Below are positions 43,817-52,628 of a DNA stretch of 64,000 nt, piece by piece. The notes below the pieces were generated by a model, which was not told the origin of the DNA, did not search any database, and saw nothing but the letters and a program-made list of their open reading frames with translations. The DNA is taken from NCBI GenBank assembly GCA_039197065.1, contig JBCCUL010000039.1:1-64000 (forward strand), read 5' to 3'. A program made the translations under genes and the position numbers. Every line of letters starts with the position of its first letter. The first letter of the stretch is position 1. The DNA comes from JANQPX01 sp039197065 (GTDB lineage Bacteria; Pseudomonadota; Alphaproteobacteria; Geminicoccales; Geminicoccaceae).

Positions 43817-44341
43817 TCACCGGCGCACCTCGTCCAGCTCTTCCGCCAGGCTTTGCGGCGAGAGCGCGCGGTTGGCGTCATCGAGGCCCGTGCGCAGCCT
43901 GATGAGGGCGCGCGCCGCCATAGCGATGGCGGTCAGCGCGAACAGAACCAGCCCTGCGAGCCAGAGGCCTTGCGGCAGCCAGAGCGGCGTTTGCAGCGGC
44001 GTGCTCGCCCGGCTCTTGAAGAGAAGGCTTTCGGACAAGGTCGTCCAGGCCATATAGGCCATGAAGGCGGCGCTGAGCGCCAGGCAGACATAAGCCAGGA
44101 TGTTCAGCCCCGCCTGCAGGCGAACGGGCAGACGGTTCAGGAGAACGTCGATCCGCGTGTGGGCGCGCATGGAGGCGGCGAGCGCCATGCCGAAGGTGCC
44201 GGTGATGGCGACGACGTAACCGCCGATCTCATCCACGCCCTGCACGGAAAAATTCAGGAGCTTGCGCGCCAGGATCTCGAAGACGATCAGGAAGGAGAGA
44301 CCCAGGCACGCATAGCCCGAAAGAATGCCGATCAGGCGCAT
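43817..44341 (-). CDS. TRAP transporter small membrane subunit (DctQ), system B
   Basis: A 174-residue protein with four hydrophobic segments: MRLIGILSGYACLGLSFLIV, then VDEIGGYVVAITGTFGMALA with the conserved Glu of DctQ, then AHTRIDVLLNRLP. Its ATG (44341) overlaps the TGA of the binding-protein gene (ATGA), which fixes the start. Confidence 0.9.
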   Translation of the reverse strand: MRLIGILSGYACLGLSFLIVFEILARKLLNFSVQGVDEIGGYVVAITGTFGMALAASMRAHTRIDVLLNRLPVRLQAGLNILAYVCLALSAAFMAYMAWTTLSESLLFKSRASTPLQTPLWLPQGLWLAGLVLFALTAIAMAARALIRLRTGLDDANRALSPQSLAEELDEVRR

Positions 44342-45378
44342 CAGTTCAATTCGATGCCGCGCACCTTGCCGACCGTCGCATTCCAGATGCTGGTGCACTC
44401 GGCAAAGCCTTCATTGCAGCTTTCGCCCCAACCCGGCAGCACCTGCTCCATCGTCGCCTCGGTGATCATCGCCTGATCCTCGGCCGTCGGCTCCACCAGC
44501 GCCATGGAGAAGAGGTTGTAGTTCTCGCAGCCGTCTTCCTGGCCAGTATTGCAGGCGATCGCCCAGCCATTGTTCTGGCGAGCCAGATCCCAAAAGCCCT
44601 GCTCGAACTCGACGAAGGCTTCGGTGAGCTTCGCCTGCTCGTCTTCGGAAAAACTGTTCCACGTGTCGAGGTTCATGAAGTGGCCGTTGACCGACCAGGA
44701 GATGCCAAGCGGCAGGAAGTGGGTCGTCACCTCCGGCCAGTTGCCGGTATTGCCCGAGGTCGGCGAGGTGATGGCGCAATCAACGACGCCGCGCTGCAAG
44801 GCCGGGTAGACTTCCTTGAAGCTCAGCGTGACCGGGGTGGCACCCACGGCTTCGAGCAGGCTAGACATGGTCGCGGTGTAGGAACGCACTTTCAGACCGG
44901 AGAGATCGGCGACACCGCCAATCTCGGCGTTGCAATAAAAGACCTGCGGGCCATAGGGCCAAAGCGTCATGGCCTTGGCGTTGAATTTCTCCGCGAGCCG
45001 TTTTTCCAGCTCCGGGCGAAAGGCGACGACCGCCTCTTCGAGCTGTTCCATGCTGGTGGACACACCGATCAGATCGATGCCTTCGAGGAAAGCGTCGTCG
45101 CGGGCGGCGGCGCCCACCGTACTCTCGACGATGTCGAACGCACCCGTGCGCACCATGCGCAGCGTGTCCTCCATGTCGACGCCGACGACGTCGAGCGGGT
45201 TGAAGTTCACGGCAAGGTCGATGCCGGTTTTTTCGGACAGCTCTTCATAGAACGATTTTTCGAGTGCGGTATGGAATTTGTGGGTCGAGACCAAGCCGGT
45301 GACGCGCAGGCTTTGTTCGGCCTGAACGCTCGTTACAAGCAGCGCCAACGCGGCGGCGCCCATCAGCATCGTCTTCAT
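44341..45378 (-). CDS. TRAP transporter solute-binding protein (DctP), system B
   Basis: A 345-residue periplasmic protein with a short signal peptide (MKTMLMGAAALALLVTSVQA). SGLKVRSYTATMSSLLEAVG carries the ligand-carboxylate arginine. Four cysteines near the C-terminus (around CNTGQEDGC, CNEGFAEC) could form two disulfides. It overlaps the upstream PuuE-like gene by 4 nt. System B is flanked on both sides by ring-opening hydrolases, so its ligand is probably the compound they attack. Confidence 0.92.
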   Translation of the reverse strand: MKTMLMGAAALALLVTSVQAEQSLRVTGLVSTHKFHTALEKSFYEELSEKTGIDLAVNFNPLDVVGVDMEDTLRMVRTGAFDIVESTVGAAARDDAFLEGIDLIGVSTSMEQLEEAVVAFRPELEKRLAEKFNAKAMTLWPYGPQVFYCNAEIGGVADLSGLKVRSYTATMSSLLEAVGATPVTLSFKEVYPALQRGVVDCAITSPTSGNTGNWPEVTTHFLPLGISWSVNGHFMNLDTWNSFSEDEQAKLTEAFVEFEQGFWDLARQNNGWAIACNTGQEDGCENYNLFSMALVEPTAEDQAMITEATMEQVLPGWGESCNEGFAECTSIWNATVGKVRGIELN

Positions 45379-46286
45379 GAGAGGTTTCCTTTTCTTGTCC
45401 GTTGATAGTGGCGTGCGATGTCCATCCGGCGGGCGAGCCAGATGTTGTCACCGAGGTCGGCCAGGGCCTGGAAGATGGCCTCGACCGCACGGAAGCGCGC
45501 CGGGCGACCGGCGATCCGTAAGTGAAAACCGAGATTGAGGAGGGCTGATCGGCCGCGCTCGGCCTCGCTCATGAGCTGGAAAAGCGCGTCTTCGACATAG
45601 CCCGCGAACTCCCTGCCGCGCGAAAAACCGTTTGGGTGAAAGAACTTCATGTCATTGGTGTCGAGCGCATAGGGAAGGACGACCAGGCCCGTCGGATCGT
45701 CATAGGGAAGATCGTCGTCGAAGGCGTTCGAGGTGTAGGTGAAGCCGAGCTCGGCCAGCAGCTTTCGGGTCCAGACACTCTCGCTGCCACGGCAAAAGAA
45801 CCCGAGCGGCCGCTCGCCGGTTGCCGCTTCGGTGACCTGGAGGCAGCGTTCGAGATCGGCGCGCTCGGCGGCCTCATCGGCATAGTCCGCATGGGGCCGC
45901 CAGCGCCAGCCATGGCAGGCCGGCTCATGGCCACGCTCGACGAGTTCTTTAGCAAGATCCGGCGTCCGCTCGATGGCCCGACCGCAGCAGAAGAAGGTCG
46001 CGGGCATGCGATAGCGGTCCAGAGCATCGAGAAAACGCCAAAAGCCGACGCGCATGCCATAGGCGAAAATCTGCTCCTGCCCCAGATCGCGCACGCCAGG
46101 CGGCACCACGCTCAGAACTTCGCCGACCGCCTCGGACCTGGGGTCGCCATCGCCGACCTGCCACTCGGCCCCTTCTTCGAAATTGACGACAACCGAGACG
46201 GCGATGCGTGCGCCGTTGGGCCAGATGATGCCGGGCGGCGAGCCGGCATAACCGATGAGGTCGCGCTCCTGAACGTTCTCCGTCAC
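45375..46286 (-). CDS. Polysaccharide-deacetylase-fold cyclic amidohydrolase (PuuE allantoinase-like), copy 2
   Basis: A 303-residue paralogue of the protein at 40324 with the same layout: RDLIGYAGSPPGIIWPNGAR, VVVNFEEGAEWQVGDGDPRS, YGMRVGFWRFLDALDRYR and HEPACHGWRW. The start is a GTG at 46286 overlapping the racemase stop (GTGA), with AGGAGG 4 nt upstream; upstream codons in this frame are not family-like. Two diverged copies in one cluster suggest two ring-opening steps or two related substrates. Confidence 0.88.
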   Translation of the reverse strand: MTENVQERDLIGYAGSPPGIIWPNGARIAVSVVVNFEEGAEWQVGDGDPRSEAVGEVLSVVPPGVRDLGQEQIFAYGMRVGFWRFLDALDRYRMPATFFCCGRAIERTPDLAKELVERGHEPACHGWRWRPHADYADEAAERADLERCLQVTEAATGERPLGFFCRGSESVWTRKLLAELGFTYTSNAFDDDLPYDDPTGLVVLPYALDTNDMKFFHPNGFSRGREFAGYVEDALFQLMSEAERGRSALLNLGFHLRIAGRPARFRAVEAIFQALADLGDNIWLARRMDIARHYQRTRKGNLS

Positions 46287-47026
46287 GCGACCTCCTGAAA
46301 AAGACGCCCCCAAGCCCTGACCCGAGCAGGATCGACGCCTGCTGTTTTCAGCGACGCCCAAAGCGCCGTCGCCACCGTGTCATAGATCGGCAGGCCCAGT
46401 TCCCTCTCCAGTCCGGGAACGATCGCCGCCCCTTTGAGATTGGTGCAGAAAATGGTGATCGCATCGAGCTCGGCAGCCGCCGCCACCTCGCGGCACATCT
46501 CGGCTATGGTGCTCTCCGGGACCTCGGAGAAGCTGAAGTTGCCGGGGTCCTGCAAATGACGTTCGGCGGCGACGTTGAAGCCGGCTGTTCCAAATGTCTC
46601 GATGATGCGTGTCTGGATCTCATCGAGATAAGGCGTAACCAAGCCGACACGCTTGACACCGGTCACCTCGAAAATCTCTTTCAGCGCAAGAACGGAGGAG
46701 CAGGCGGGTACGCCGGTGCGCTCGGTGATTTTTTGGCATAAAGCTAAGTCCTGCTCGAAGCCAAGCCAGCCTGCCGACGTGCCGTTCCAGCAGATGCTGT
46801 GGACGCGAGCATCGGCGAGAAGGCTCGCAGCCTCCAACATCGGCTCGCTTTGGAACTGGCCTAGCGCTCGATCGCCCAGCGAGATTTCGGTGACTTTGAA
46901 CCGCCCGAAATGCGCTGTGACATCAGGCAGATCAGCCAGCATGGCTGATGTCAGAGGCTCCAACACCGTGTTGGAGGAAGGCGTCAACATCCCGAGAAAT
47001 CGGCGGTCGAAGACGCTCAACACCAT
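46283..47026 (-). CDS. Maleate isomerase / Asp-Glu racemase superfamily enzyme
   Basis: A 247-residue protein with the arylmalonate decarboxylase/maleate isomerase opening FLGMLTPSSNTVLEPL. Both catalytic cysteines are present: Cys79 (HSICWNGTSAG) and Cys194 (TIFCTNLKG), near the positions used in maleate cis-trans isomerase. An isomerase or racemase is thus more likely than a decarboxylase. Start set at 47026, 7 bp after the amidohydrolase stop; the longer frame to 47095 overlaps that gene. Confidence 0.85.
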   Translation of the reverse strand: MVLSVFDRRFLGMLTPSSNTVLEPLTSAMLADLPDVTAHFGRFKVTEISLGDRALGQFQSEPMLEAASLLADARVHSICWNGTSAGWLGFEQDLALCQKITERTGVPACSSVLALKEIFEVTGVKRVGLVTPYLDEIQTRIIETFGTAGFNVAAERHLQDPGNFSFSEVPESTIAEMCREVAAAAELDAITIFCTNLKGAAIVPGLERELGLPIYDTVATALWASLKTAGVDPARVRAWGRLFQEVA

Positions 47027-47033
47027 ATCCTCT

Positions 47034-48572
47034 TCAGACACTGGAGCTCGGCCTGTAGAAGGGGACATGGGCGGCTGCATCGAAGTAGTTCTCATAGAAC
47101 TTCATCACATGAGGCAGCAGCTTCTTCGACAGGCCTCGGCGTTCGACTTCTTCATCTGTGAGTGCACGGGTGAGATCGTCTTGGAGCTTCGAAAGGGCGG
47201 CGCGCTGGTCGACTTTCATGAACTCGCCTTTGAGATAGATGACGTCGCCAGCACACATCACCAGGTCGACGCCATCGGTCTTGGCACGCTGGATCACAGC
47301 GTCGAGCACAGGGATCTCGCGGTCGAGATAGGGATAAGCGATCTTCTCCCAGTCGATCAGCACCATGTCAGCGGCCTTGCCGACTTCGAGCGTCCCGATG
47401 CGCGTGCCGAACGCCGTTGTCTTCGCCCCGCCCTCGGTGGCCATGCGGAGCACCTGCGCCATGGTCGGCACATCGTCGCCTGTGCCTGGGGTTCGGTGGG
47501 CCCGCAAGACCATGCGCATTTCCTGCAGCATATCCCGGTCGTCATTGATGCCGGCCTCGTCCATGCCCATGGCGGTGTTGACACCATGCTGCTCCCAGAC
47601 ATTGAGGGCACCAACGCCGGAGCGCAGACGGAAATTGGAGCTGCAGTTATGGCAGATATGGGTACCGGTTTCGGCGATGCGCTCGACGTCCTTCTGATTC
47701 AGCCAAACGCCGTGGCCAAGCGTCATGCGCGGGCCGAGCATGTCGAAGCGATCGATATAATCGAGAGCCGTTCCACCGCCGCGTCGCTTGGCGTACTCCT
47801 TCTGATAGGCAGTCTCGACCAGATGCATATGCATCGGCGCGTCGTATTTCTTGGACGTTTCCGATAGCCGCTCCAGCGCCTTGTCCGAGCACCAGTGGAG
47901 ATTGGCAGGTGCCAGCTGTATGCCGATGCGGTCCTTGTTGTGATGCTGCTCATGCAGGTTCTCGAACATCGCCATGAAATCGTCGAGATCCATGCCGAAA
48001 CGATCGAAATGGCGCTGCATTGGCGGGTGCAGATCTTCCGGCAGCAGCTTGATGAACTCCTGATCGTCCATATAGACGAGGCGGTTTTGATCGCGCAGCG
48101 CGAAGCTGTAAGAAACGCGCATGCCGATGTCTTCATACGCCTTGATCACCTCGTTGGCGCCCTCGGTGACTTGATCGACCTTCCCAGGAATCCAGCCGTG
48201 GATGTGCTGCACGGTGGTGACGCCAGAGGCGATCATCTCGAAAGCGGAATAGAGGGTGTCGAGATAGAGATCGACGGCACGACAGACCATCCGGGTGACG
48301 AACCAGAGTTCCAGCGGCATGTCCGGCGAACCGAGTTGAACGGGCGTCAGGCCGACATGGTGGTGACCATTGACGAAGCCCGGCATCAGAACCTGGCGGC
48401 CGCTGCCGATGACCTGAGTGTTTAGATTACGATCTCTTAGCTCATCGAATGTCCCGATGTCCTTGATGATGCCGTCCTCCACCAGCACGGCACCGTCATC
48501 GATCTGCTCCCACTGGTGACGATCGATGGTCTTGGTAATGACGTAGCGGCCACGGACAATCGAGGCGGACAT
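47034..48572 (-). CDS. Amidohydrolase (cyclic amidine deaminase / chlorohydrolase-like)
   Basis: A 512-residue metal-dependent hydrolase of the TrzN/AtzA/SsnA-like amidohydrolase group. The start at 48572 has GGGAGAG 6 nt upstream. Metal ligands are in MPGFVNGHHHVG, MHMHLVETA, LGHGVWLNQ and the Asp of GMDEAGINDDRD. ICHNCSSNFRLRSG is the usual loop after the third site. Relatives deaminate guanine derivatives, thioadenosines, pyrimidines or s-triazines. In this cluster it may deaminate the imported ring before ring opening. The substrate is unknown. Confidence 0.88.
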   Translation of the reverse strand: MSASIVRGRYVITKTIDRHQWEQIDDGAVLVEDGIIKDIGTFDELRDRNLNTQVIGSGRQVLMPGFVNGHHHVGLTPVQLGSPDMPLELWFVTRMVCRAVDLYLDTLYSAFEMIASGVTTVQHIHGWIPGKVDQVTEGANEVIKAYEDIGMRVSYSFALRDQNRLVYMDDQEFIKLLPEDLHPPMQRHFDRFGMDLDDFMAMFENLHEQHHNKDRIGIQLAPANLHWCSDKALERLSETSKKYDAPMHMHLVETAYQKEYAKRRGGGTALDYIDRFDMLGPRMTLGHGVWLNQKDVERIAETGTHICHNCSSNFRLRSGVGALNVWEQHGVNTAMGMDEAGINDDRDMLQEMRMVLRAHRTPGTGDDVPTMAQVLRMATEGGAKTTAFGTRIGTLEVGKAADMVLIDWEKIAYPYLDREIPVLDAVIQRAKTDGVDLVMCAGDVIYLKGEFMKVDQRAALSKLQDDLTRALTDEEVERRGLSKKLLPHVMKFYENYFDAAAHVPFYRPSSSV

Positions 48573-48604
48573 TCTGGGCTCTCCCTCTAAGTCAATGCTA
48601 CTGG

Positions 48605-49399
48605 TCACACCAGTTCTTGTTCGGCGAAGGCGCGGTCGACTTCGGCGCTCAGGATTTCAGTGAGCTGCTGGCGGAGTTTCTGGCAGGCGGGATCGAAGGG
48701 ACCGCGCGGCCGGGGGAGATCGATGGGCACGATCTCCTTGATGCGGCCGGGGCGCGCGGTGAAGACGGCGACGCGATCGGCGAGGGCGACGGCCTCGTCG
48801 ATATGGTGGGTGACGAAGACGACCGAGGCCTTGCTGTTCTTCCAGACGTCCAGGAGGAAATCCTGCATCTTGGCGCGGGTCTGCACGTCGAGGGCGGCGA
48901 AGGGCTCGTCCATGAGGAGCACCTTTGGCTGCATGGCGAGGGCGCGCGCGACGGCGACGCGCTGGCGCATGCCGCCGGAGAGCTCGTCCGGGCGTTTGTC
49001 GATCGCCTCGGTGAGGCCGACTTTTTTCAGAACGTCCTTGGCAACGCGATCCATCTCGTCGACCGTGGCACCGCTCAAGCTCAGGCCGAAAGTGACATTC
49101 TGGCCGACGGTAAGCCAAGGGAACAGAGAGGTTTCCTGGAAGATCAGGCTGCGGTCGGGGCCGGGCTGGTCGACCACGTCGCCGAAGGAGCGGAGTTCGC
49201 CCGACGTGGTCTCCTCGAGGCCGGCGATGAGATAGAGCAACGTGCTCTTGCCGCAGCCCGAGGGGCCGAGCAGGACCACGAACTCGCCGTCGTCGATCTT
49301 GAGATCGATGTCGACGAGCGCTTCATGGGCGCGCGGCGTGCCGACCGCCCAGATCTTGCCGACGCCGAGGCAGTCGACGGCTTTGGCCTTGTCGATCAT
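48605..49399 (-). CDS. SsuB/TauB-type ABC importer ATPase (cluster importer)
   Basis: A 264-residue ATPase with Walker A GPSGCGKST, Q-loop IFQETSLFPWLT, signature LSGGMRQRVAV and Walker B VLLMDEPFAAL. Start at ATG 49399 (MIDKAKAVD); a TTG 6 nt upstream is also in frame. It follows its permease gene by 13 bp and precedes the amidohydrolase gene by 32 bp, linking import directly to catabolism. Confidence 0.93.
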   Translation of the reverse strand: MIDKAKAVDCLGVGKIWAVGTPRAHEALVDIDLKIDDGEFVVLLGPSGCGKSTLLYLIAGLEETTSGELRSFGDVVDQPGPDRSLIFQETSLFPWLTVGQNVTFGLSLSGATVDEMDRVAKDVLKKVGLTEAIDKRPDELSGGMRQRVAVARALAMQPKVLLMDEPFAALDVQTRAKMQDFLLDVWKNSKASVVFVTHHIDEAVALADRVAVFTARPGRIKEIVPIDLPRPRGPFDPACQKLRQQLTEILSAEVDRAFAEQELV

Positions 49400-49412
49400 C
49401 CCCAATTCCCCA

Positions 49413-50327
49413 TCATCCCAGGCTCCCCTGCCCTTTCGGCACCCAGTACAGAAGCTTTCGCTGCAGCATCCTGAGTCCGTAATCGAAGGCGAAGCCGGTC
49501 AGGCCGATCAGGACGATGGTGAAGAACACCAGGCCCGGATTGAACGTATTGCGCGCGAGCATGATCACCTGGCCGAGGCCGTAGCCGACGCCGGTGGCTT
49601 CCGCGATCAGCACCACCATCCAGGCGCCGAAGAGATTGAGCCTGAGCACGACGAGCAGGCCCGGCAGGATGGCGGGCAGGATCACGCGTTTGTAGATCTG
49701 CAGCTTGGAAGCGCCCATGGTGCGGGCGACGTTGATGTAGTTCTTGTTGACGCTGTCGATCTGCGTGATGGTGGCGAGCGTCATGGTGAAGAAAAGCGCG
49801 ATGAACACCATGAAGATCGCGGGTGCGTTGCCGATGCCAAAGAGGAAGATGGCGACCGGCAGCCAGGCGATGGGCGAGACCGGGGCGAGCAGCGTGATGG
49901 TCGGCAGTGTCAGGTTTTCCATCAGCTTCCAGTAGCGAATCGCGATGCCGACACAGATGCTGAAGATGGCGGCAAGCGCCAGGCCGGAGAGCACGCGCAT
50001 GGTGGTCGAGAAGATCGTGATGACGACAGCCATCCCCGGCGATGGACCGGCGGCGGCGTCCGTGCCGATCTGCCAGCGCTGAGCCGTGTTGAAATATTGC
50101 GCCTGGCCCATGATGTCGCCCATGAAGATGTGGGGCGGCGGGAGGAGCTTGGGGTCGGCGACGCCGATCAGCCAGAGAAACTCCCAGATCAGCGCGAACA
50201 TGCCGACGGAAATGATGGTCCAGCCGAGCTTTGGCGCGGCCTCTCGCCACCATTCGGCCAGGCCGGCGGTCGCGGACGGGGCTTTCGCCCCGCCCTTGCC
50301 GGCCGTCTCTGTCAGAGACGACGCCAT
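49413..50327 (-). CDS. SsuC/TauC-type ABC importer permease (cluster importer)
   Basis: A 304-residue permease with a polar N-terminus of about 45 residues, then five or six hydrophobic segments. NVARTMGASKLQIYKRVILP is the EAA-type loop and LRLNLFGAWMVVLIAEATGV is typical of this family. It starts 5 bp after the binding-protein stop on the same strand. Confidence 0.92.
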   Translation of the reverse strand: MASSLTETAGKGGAKAPSATAGLAEWWREAAPKLGWTIISVGMFALIWEFLWLIGVADPKLLPPPHIFMGDIMGQAQYFNTAQRWQIGTDAAAGPSPGMAVVITIFSTTMRVLSGLALAAIFSICVGIAIRYWKLMENLTLPTITLLAPVSPIAWLPVAIFLFGIGNAPAIFMVFIALFFTMTLATITQIDSVNKNYINVARTMGASKLQIYKRVILPAILPGLLVVLRLNLFGAWMVVLIAEATGVGYGLGQVIMLARNTFNPGLVFFTIVLIGLTGFAFDYGLRMLQRKLLYWVPKGQGSLG

Positions 50328-50332
50328 CGGTC

Positions 50333-51391
50333 TTACGCCGCCGCCTTGTATTGGAGCTGGTCGTAAACGTCGGCATTTTCCGCGATCGCTGCTTCCAGCA
50401 TGCTCCAGTCGATCGCATCCGGGCCAGGCTTCTCCTTGATGTAGCCCATCTCCATCAGGCTGTCGGTGCGGCCGAGGATGAAGTCGGTCTGGTCGCGCTG
50501 ATCGACCATGGGCGGCTGCTTGGTCGAGCCGATGACCGCGTTTTCCATCGAGGTCTTGTAATAGGTGCCGACGAGTTCATCGAGCACGGTCTGAGTGTCC
50601 TGCTCGAAGGCGAGCTGCGACTTCATCATCGCCTCGATCAACGCCTTGATCGCATCCGGGTTCGAGGCGATCAGCTCTTCGCGCGCGCAGAGGACGCAGT
50701 CGGTGTAGTTCGGCCCGTAGATGTCCTTGCCATCGGAGAGCAGATGGCTGCCCTCGACGTCCTGGAGCAGCGAGGTGGCGTAGGGCTCGATGGTGCAGAT
50801 CCAATCCAGCGCACCCGCCTTGAACGCTTCCACGGCTTCCGGGGTGTTGCCCATATAGCGGACATTGACGTCGGCAAAGTTGACGCCCTCGCTCTTCAGC
50901 CAATCGAATGGCAGCACCTCCAAGGTGTCGAGCTGGAACGTGCCGATGGTCTTGCCCTTCAGCTTCTCCGCGGTGTCGAGCCCTGGCTGACTGACGATCG
51001 CGCAGCCCTCGATGCCGGAGCCGGCGACGATCTTGACGGGTGCGCCCGCATCATAGAGCGCGACGAAGCTGGTATAGGGCAGCACGCCGACATCCACCTG
51101 GCCGGTGCCGAGGAACGTGACATGTTCGGCGAAGGTCGGGGTGTTGACGAACTCCAGCGTCAGCCCGTCCTCCTTCGCGGTCTGGCGCGCATGGCTCAGG
51201 AACAGCGGCAGGTTGCAGAAACCGGTGCCGTGGGTCGATGTCACGCTGCTCTCGGCATAGGCGCGTCCGGCAAGACCGGCGCCGAGGCCGACCGTCAGTG
51301 CGCCGGCGGTGGCTGATTTCATGAAACTCCGCCTGCCGAAGGCGATGTTGGAAAGATCGGGGAAGTTGCGATTACCGTCGCGCTCGCACAT
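50333..51391 (-). CDS. Tat-exported NMT1/SsuA-type substrate-binding protein (cluster importer)
   Basis: A 352-residue binding protein, first gene of the long minus-strand cluster. Start at 51391 has AAGGAGA 7 nt upstream. The N-terminus carries a twin-arginine signal (FGRRSFMKSATAGALTVGLG, then GRAYAESS). Mature features such as FAEHVTFLGTGQVDVGVLPY and AGALDWICTIEPYATSLLQD fit nitrate/sulfonate/THI5-type proteins. Several cysteines are present. The ligand may be a heterocycle or ureide given the downstream enzymes (inference). Confidence 0.9.
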   Translation of the reverse strand: MCERDGNRNFPDLSNIAFGRRSFMKSATAGALTVGLGAGLAGRAYAESSVTSTHGTGFCNLPLFLSHARQTAKEDGLTLEFVNTPTFAEHVTFLGTGQVDVGVLPYTSFVALYDAGAPVKIVAGSGIEGCAIVSQPGLDTAEKLKGKTIGTFQLDTLEVLPFDWLKSEGVNFADVNVRYMGNTPEAVEAFKAGALDWICTIEPYATSLLQDVEGSHLLSDGKDIYGPNYTDCVLCAREELIASNPDAIKALIEAMMKSQLAFEQDTQTVLDELVGTYYKTSMENAVIGSTKQPPMVDQRDQTDFILGRTDSLMEMGYIKEKPGPDAIDWSMLEAAIAENADVYDQLQYKAAA

Positions 51392-51737
51392 AGTCGCGTC
51401 TCCTTGGGGTTGCCTCTCCATGGGCATGAACCTCGAGGAGGCCCGGGCTTTCGGTTGGTCCTGGGAGCCCGGGCCACTCTCAGGGCAAGTTCTGCAAGAA
51501 ACGCGCCAAATGCTATCAAACCTGAAATCGGCAAGAAAAGGTCACATTTCAGCACCGATTGCCGCGGCTTTGTGCACTGTCTTTGCTGTTTGACGAAACT
51601 TATCCCAGTTCAGTTTTACAGTTGAGATGGCGGTATACTATGCTTCGAATAGACGAAACGTTGGGCGAAACAGCGTCTGTATTACTGTGACGCGATGAGC
51701 AGCGCTGGCTGAACCGCCGGCTTTTTGGCCGCCAGCG
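51392..51737. other. Intergenic region with a stem-loop at 51701-51739
   Basis: No credible gene. It should contain the promoter of the 15-kb minus-strand cluster; I could not fix boxes. AGCGCTGGC (51701-51709) and GCCAGCGCT (51731-51739) form a 9-bp stem overlapping the stop of the phosphoribosyltransferase gene. No T run follows it on the minus strand, so it may protect the 3' end or act with Rho rather than be an intrinsic terminator. Confidence 0.45.
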
Positions 51738-52445
51738 CTAACCCGTGCCGCAGGCTTCGGGGACCCAGCCTTCGGGCGTGGCGCAAAGCAGCGGTGAGAA
51801 GAACACCGCGTGCAGTTTGTCATGCCAGCTGGGATCAAGCTGCTCCTGCCAACGATCGCCCTGGTTCATCGCAAAGATCAGCCCGACCGGCCTGGCCTCG
51901 ACCCGTTCAAGCAGCCGGAGGACGGCGGAAGCGGTGGTGCCGCTGCTGACGGTGTCGTCGACCAGTAGAACGCGTTTCCCGCTGACTCTCGGAAGAAGAT
52001 TGGGATCGAGAAAGACGTGCTTGCCGGGATCGGGCGAGGTGATCGAGCGCACGGGTTCGGCCAGGTCCTCGCGATACCAGTATTTCCTGGAGTAGCCGAG
52101 CGGCACGAAATGGCGATGGCCGAGCCGCTTCGCCATGAGGGGCGCCAGCGCCAGCCCGAGGGTCGGAATGCCGACGACGACATCCGGTGTGAACGGACGG
52201 GCAAGATCCGCCATGGCCATAGCAAGGGCGTCGACGACATCGAAGGACGCCTGGTTGGCGATGAAGGAGGCGACGGCGCGATCGGGATCATCGGGACGCC
52301 GTCGGATCGGGAGGAGCAACACACGGCCATCGGGCAGCCTTGCCGGATAGCCGTACCGAAAAGGGGCCTTCGTCTCGACCGCATGGGGCGGCAGGAGTTG
52401 CTGCCAGTAATCCGTGGTCGGCTCGATGAAGCCGTCATCTGTCAC
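51738..52445 (-). CDS. Phosphoribosyltransferase-family protein
   Basis: A 235-residue type I PRTase-fold protein. The PRPP-binding loop is KRVLLVDDTVSSGTTASAVL (around residues 157-176), and VVVGIPTLGLALAPLMAKRL precedes it. Orotate, adenine, xanthine and ComF-like members share these features; the base specificity cannot be assigned. It stands alone, upstream of the nitrogen-heterocycle cluster on the same strand, so it may salvage or sense a purine or pyrimidine linked to that cluster (inference). Confidence 0.85.
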   Translation of the reverse strand: MTDDGFIEPTTDYWQQLLPPHAVETKAPFRYGYPARLPDGRVLLLPIRRRPDDPDRAVASFIANQASFDVVDALAMAMADLARPFTPDVVVGIPTLGLALAPLMAKRLGHRHFVPLGYSRKYWYREDLAEPVRSITSPDPGKHVFLDPNLLPRVSGKRVLLVDDTVSSGTTASAVLRLLERVEARPVGLIFAMNQGDRWQEQLDPSWHDKLHAVFFSPLLCATPEGWVPEACGTG

Positions 52446-52628
52446 GCTTTGGCCCTCCTCTGATCGTGACGGTCCTCCAACCTAGCCGGCGCGATCACAT
52501 CGCGGTCAAGCCCTTGTATCCATTGGCATAGACCTTGCTTGCGTTCGGGGCGGGAAATGGTGTGACTGTCTGTCGGCGTGATCGCGCACGACCGTCGCCT
52601 GCGGAAAGCGCTTTGGGGGATGTAACGC

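Noticed and set aside
51701..51739. Stem-loop at the end of the phosphoribosyltransferase gene as an intrinsic terminator
   Set aside because: The 9-bp stem is real but no T run follows on the minus strand.
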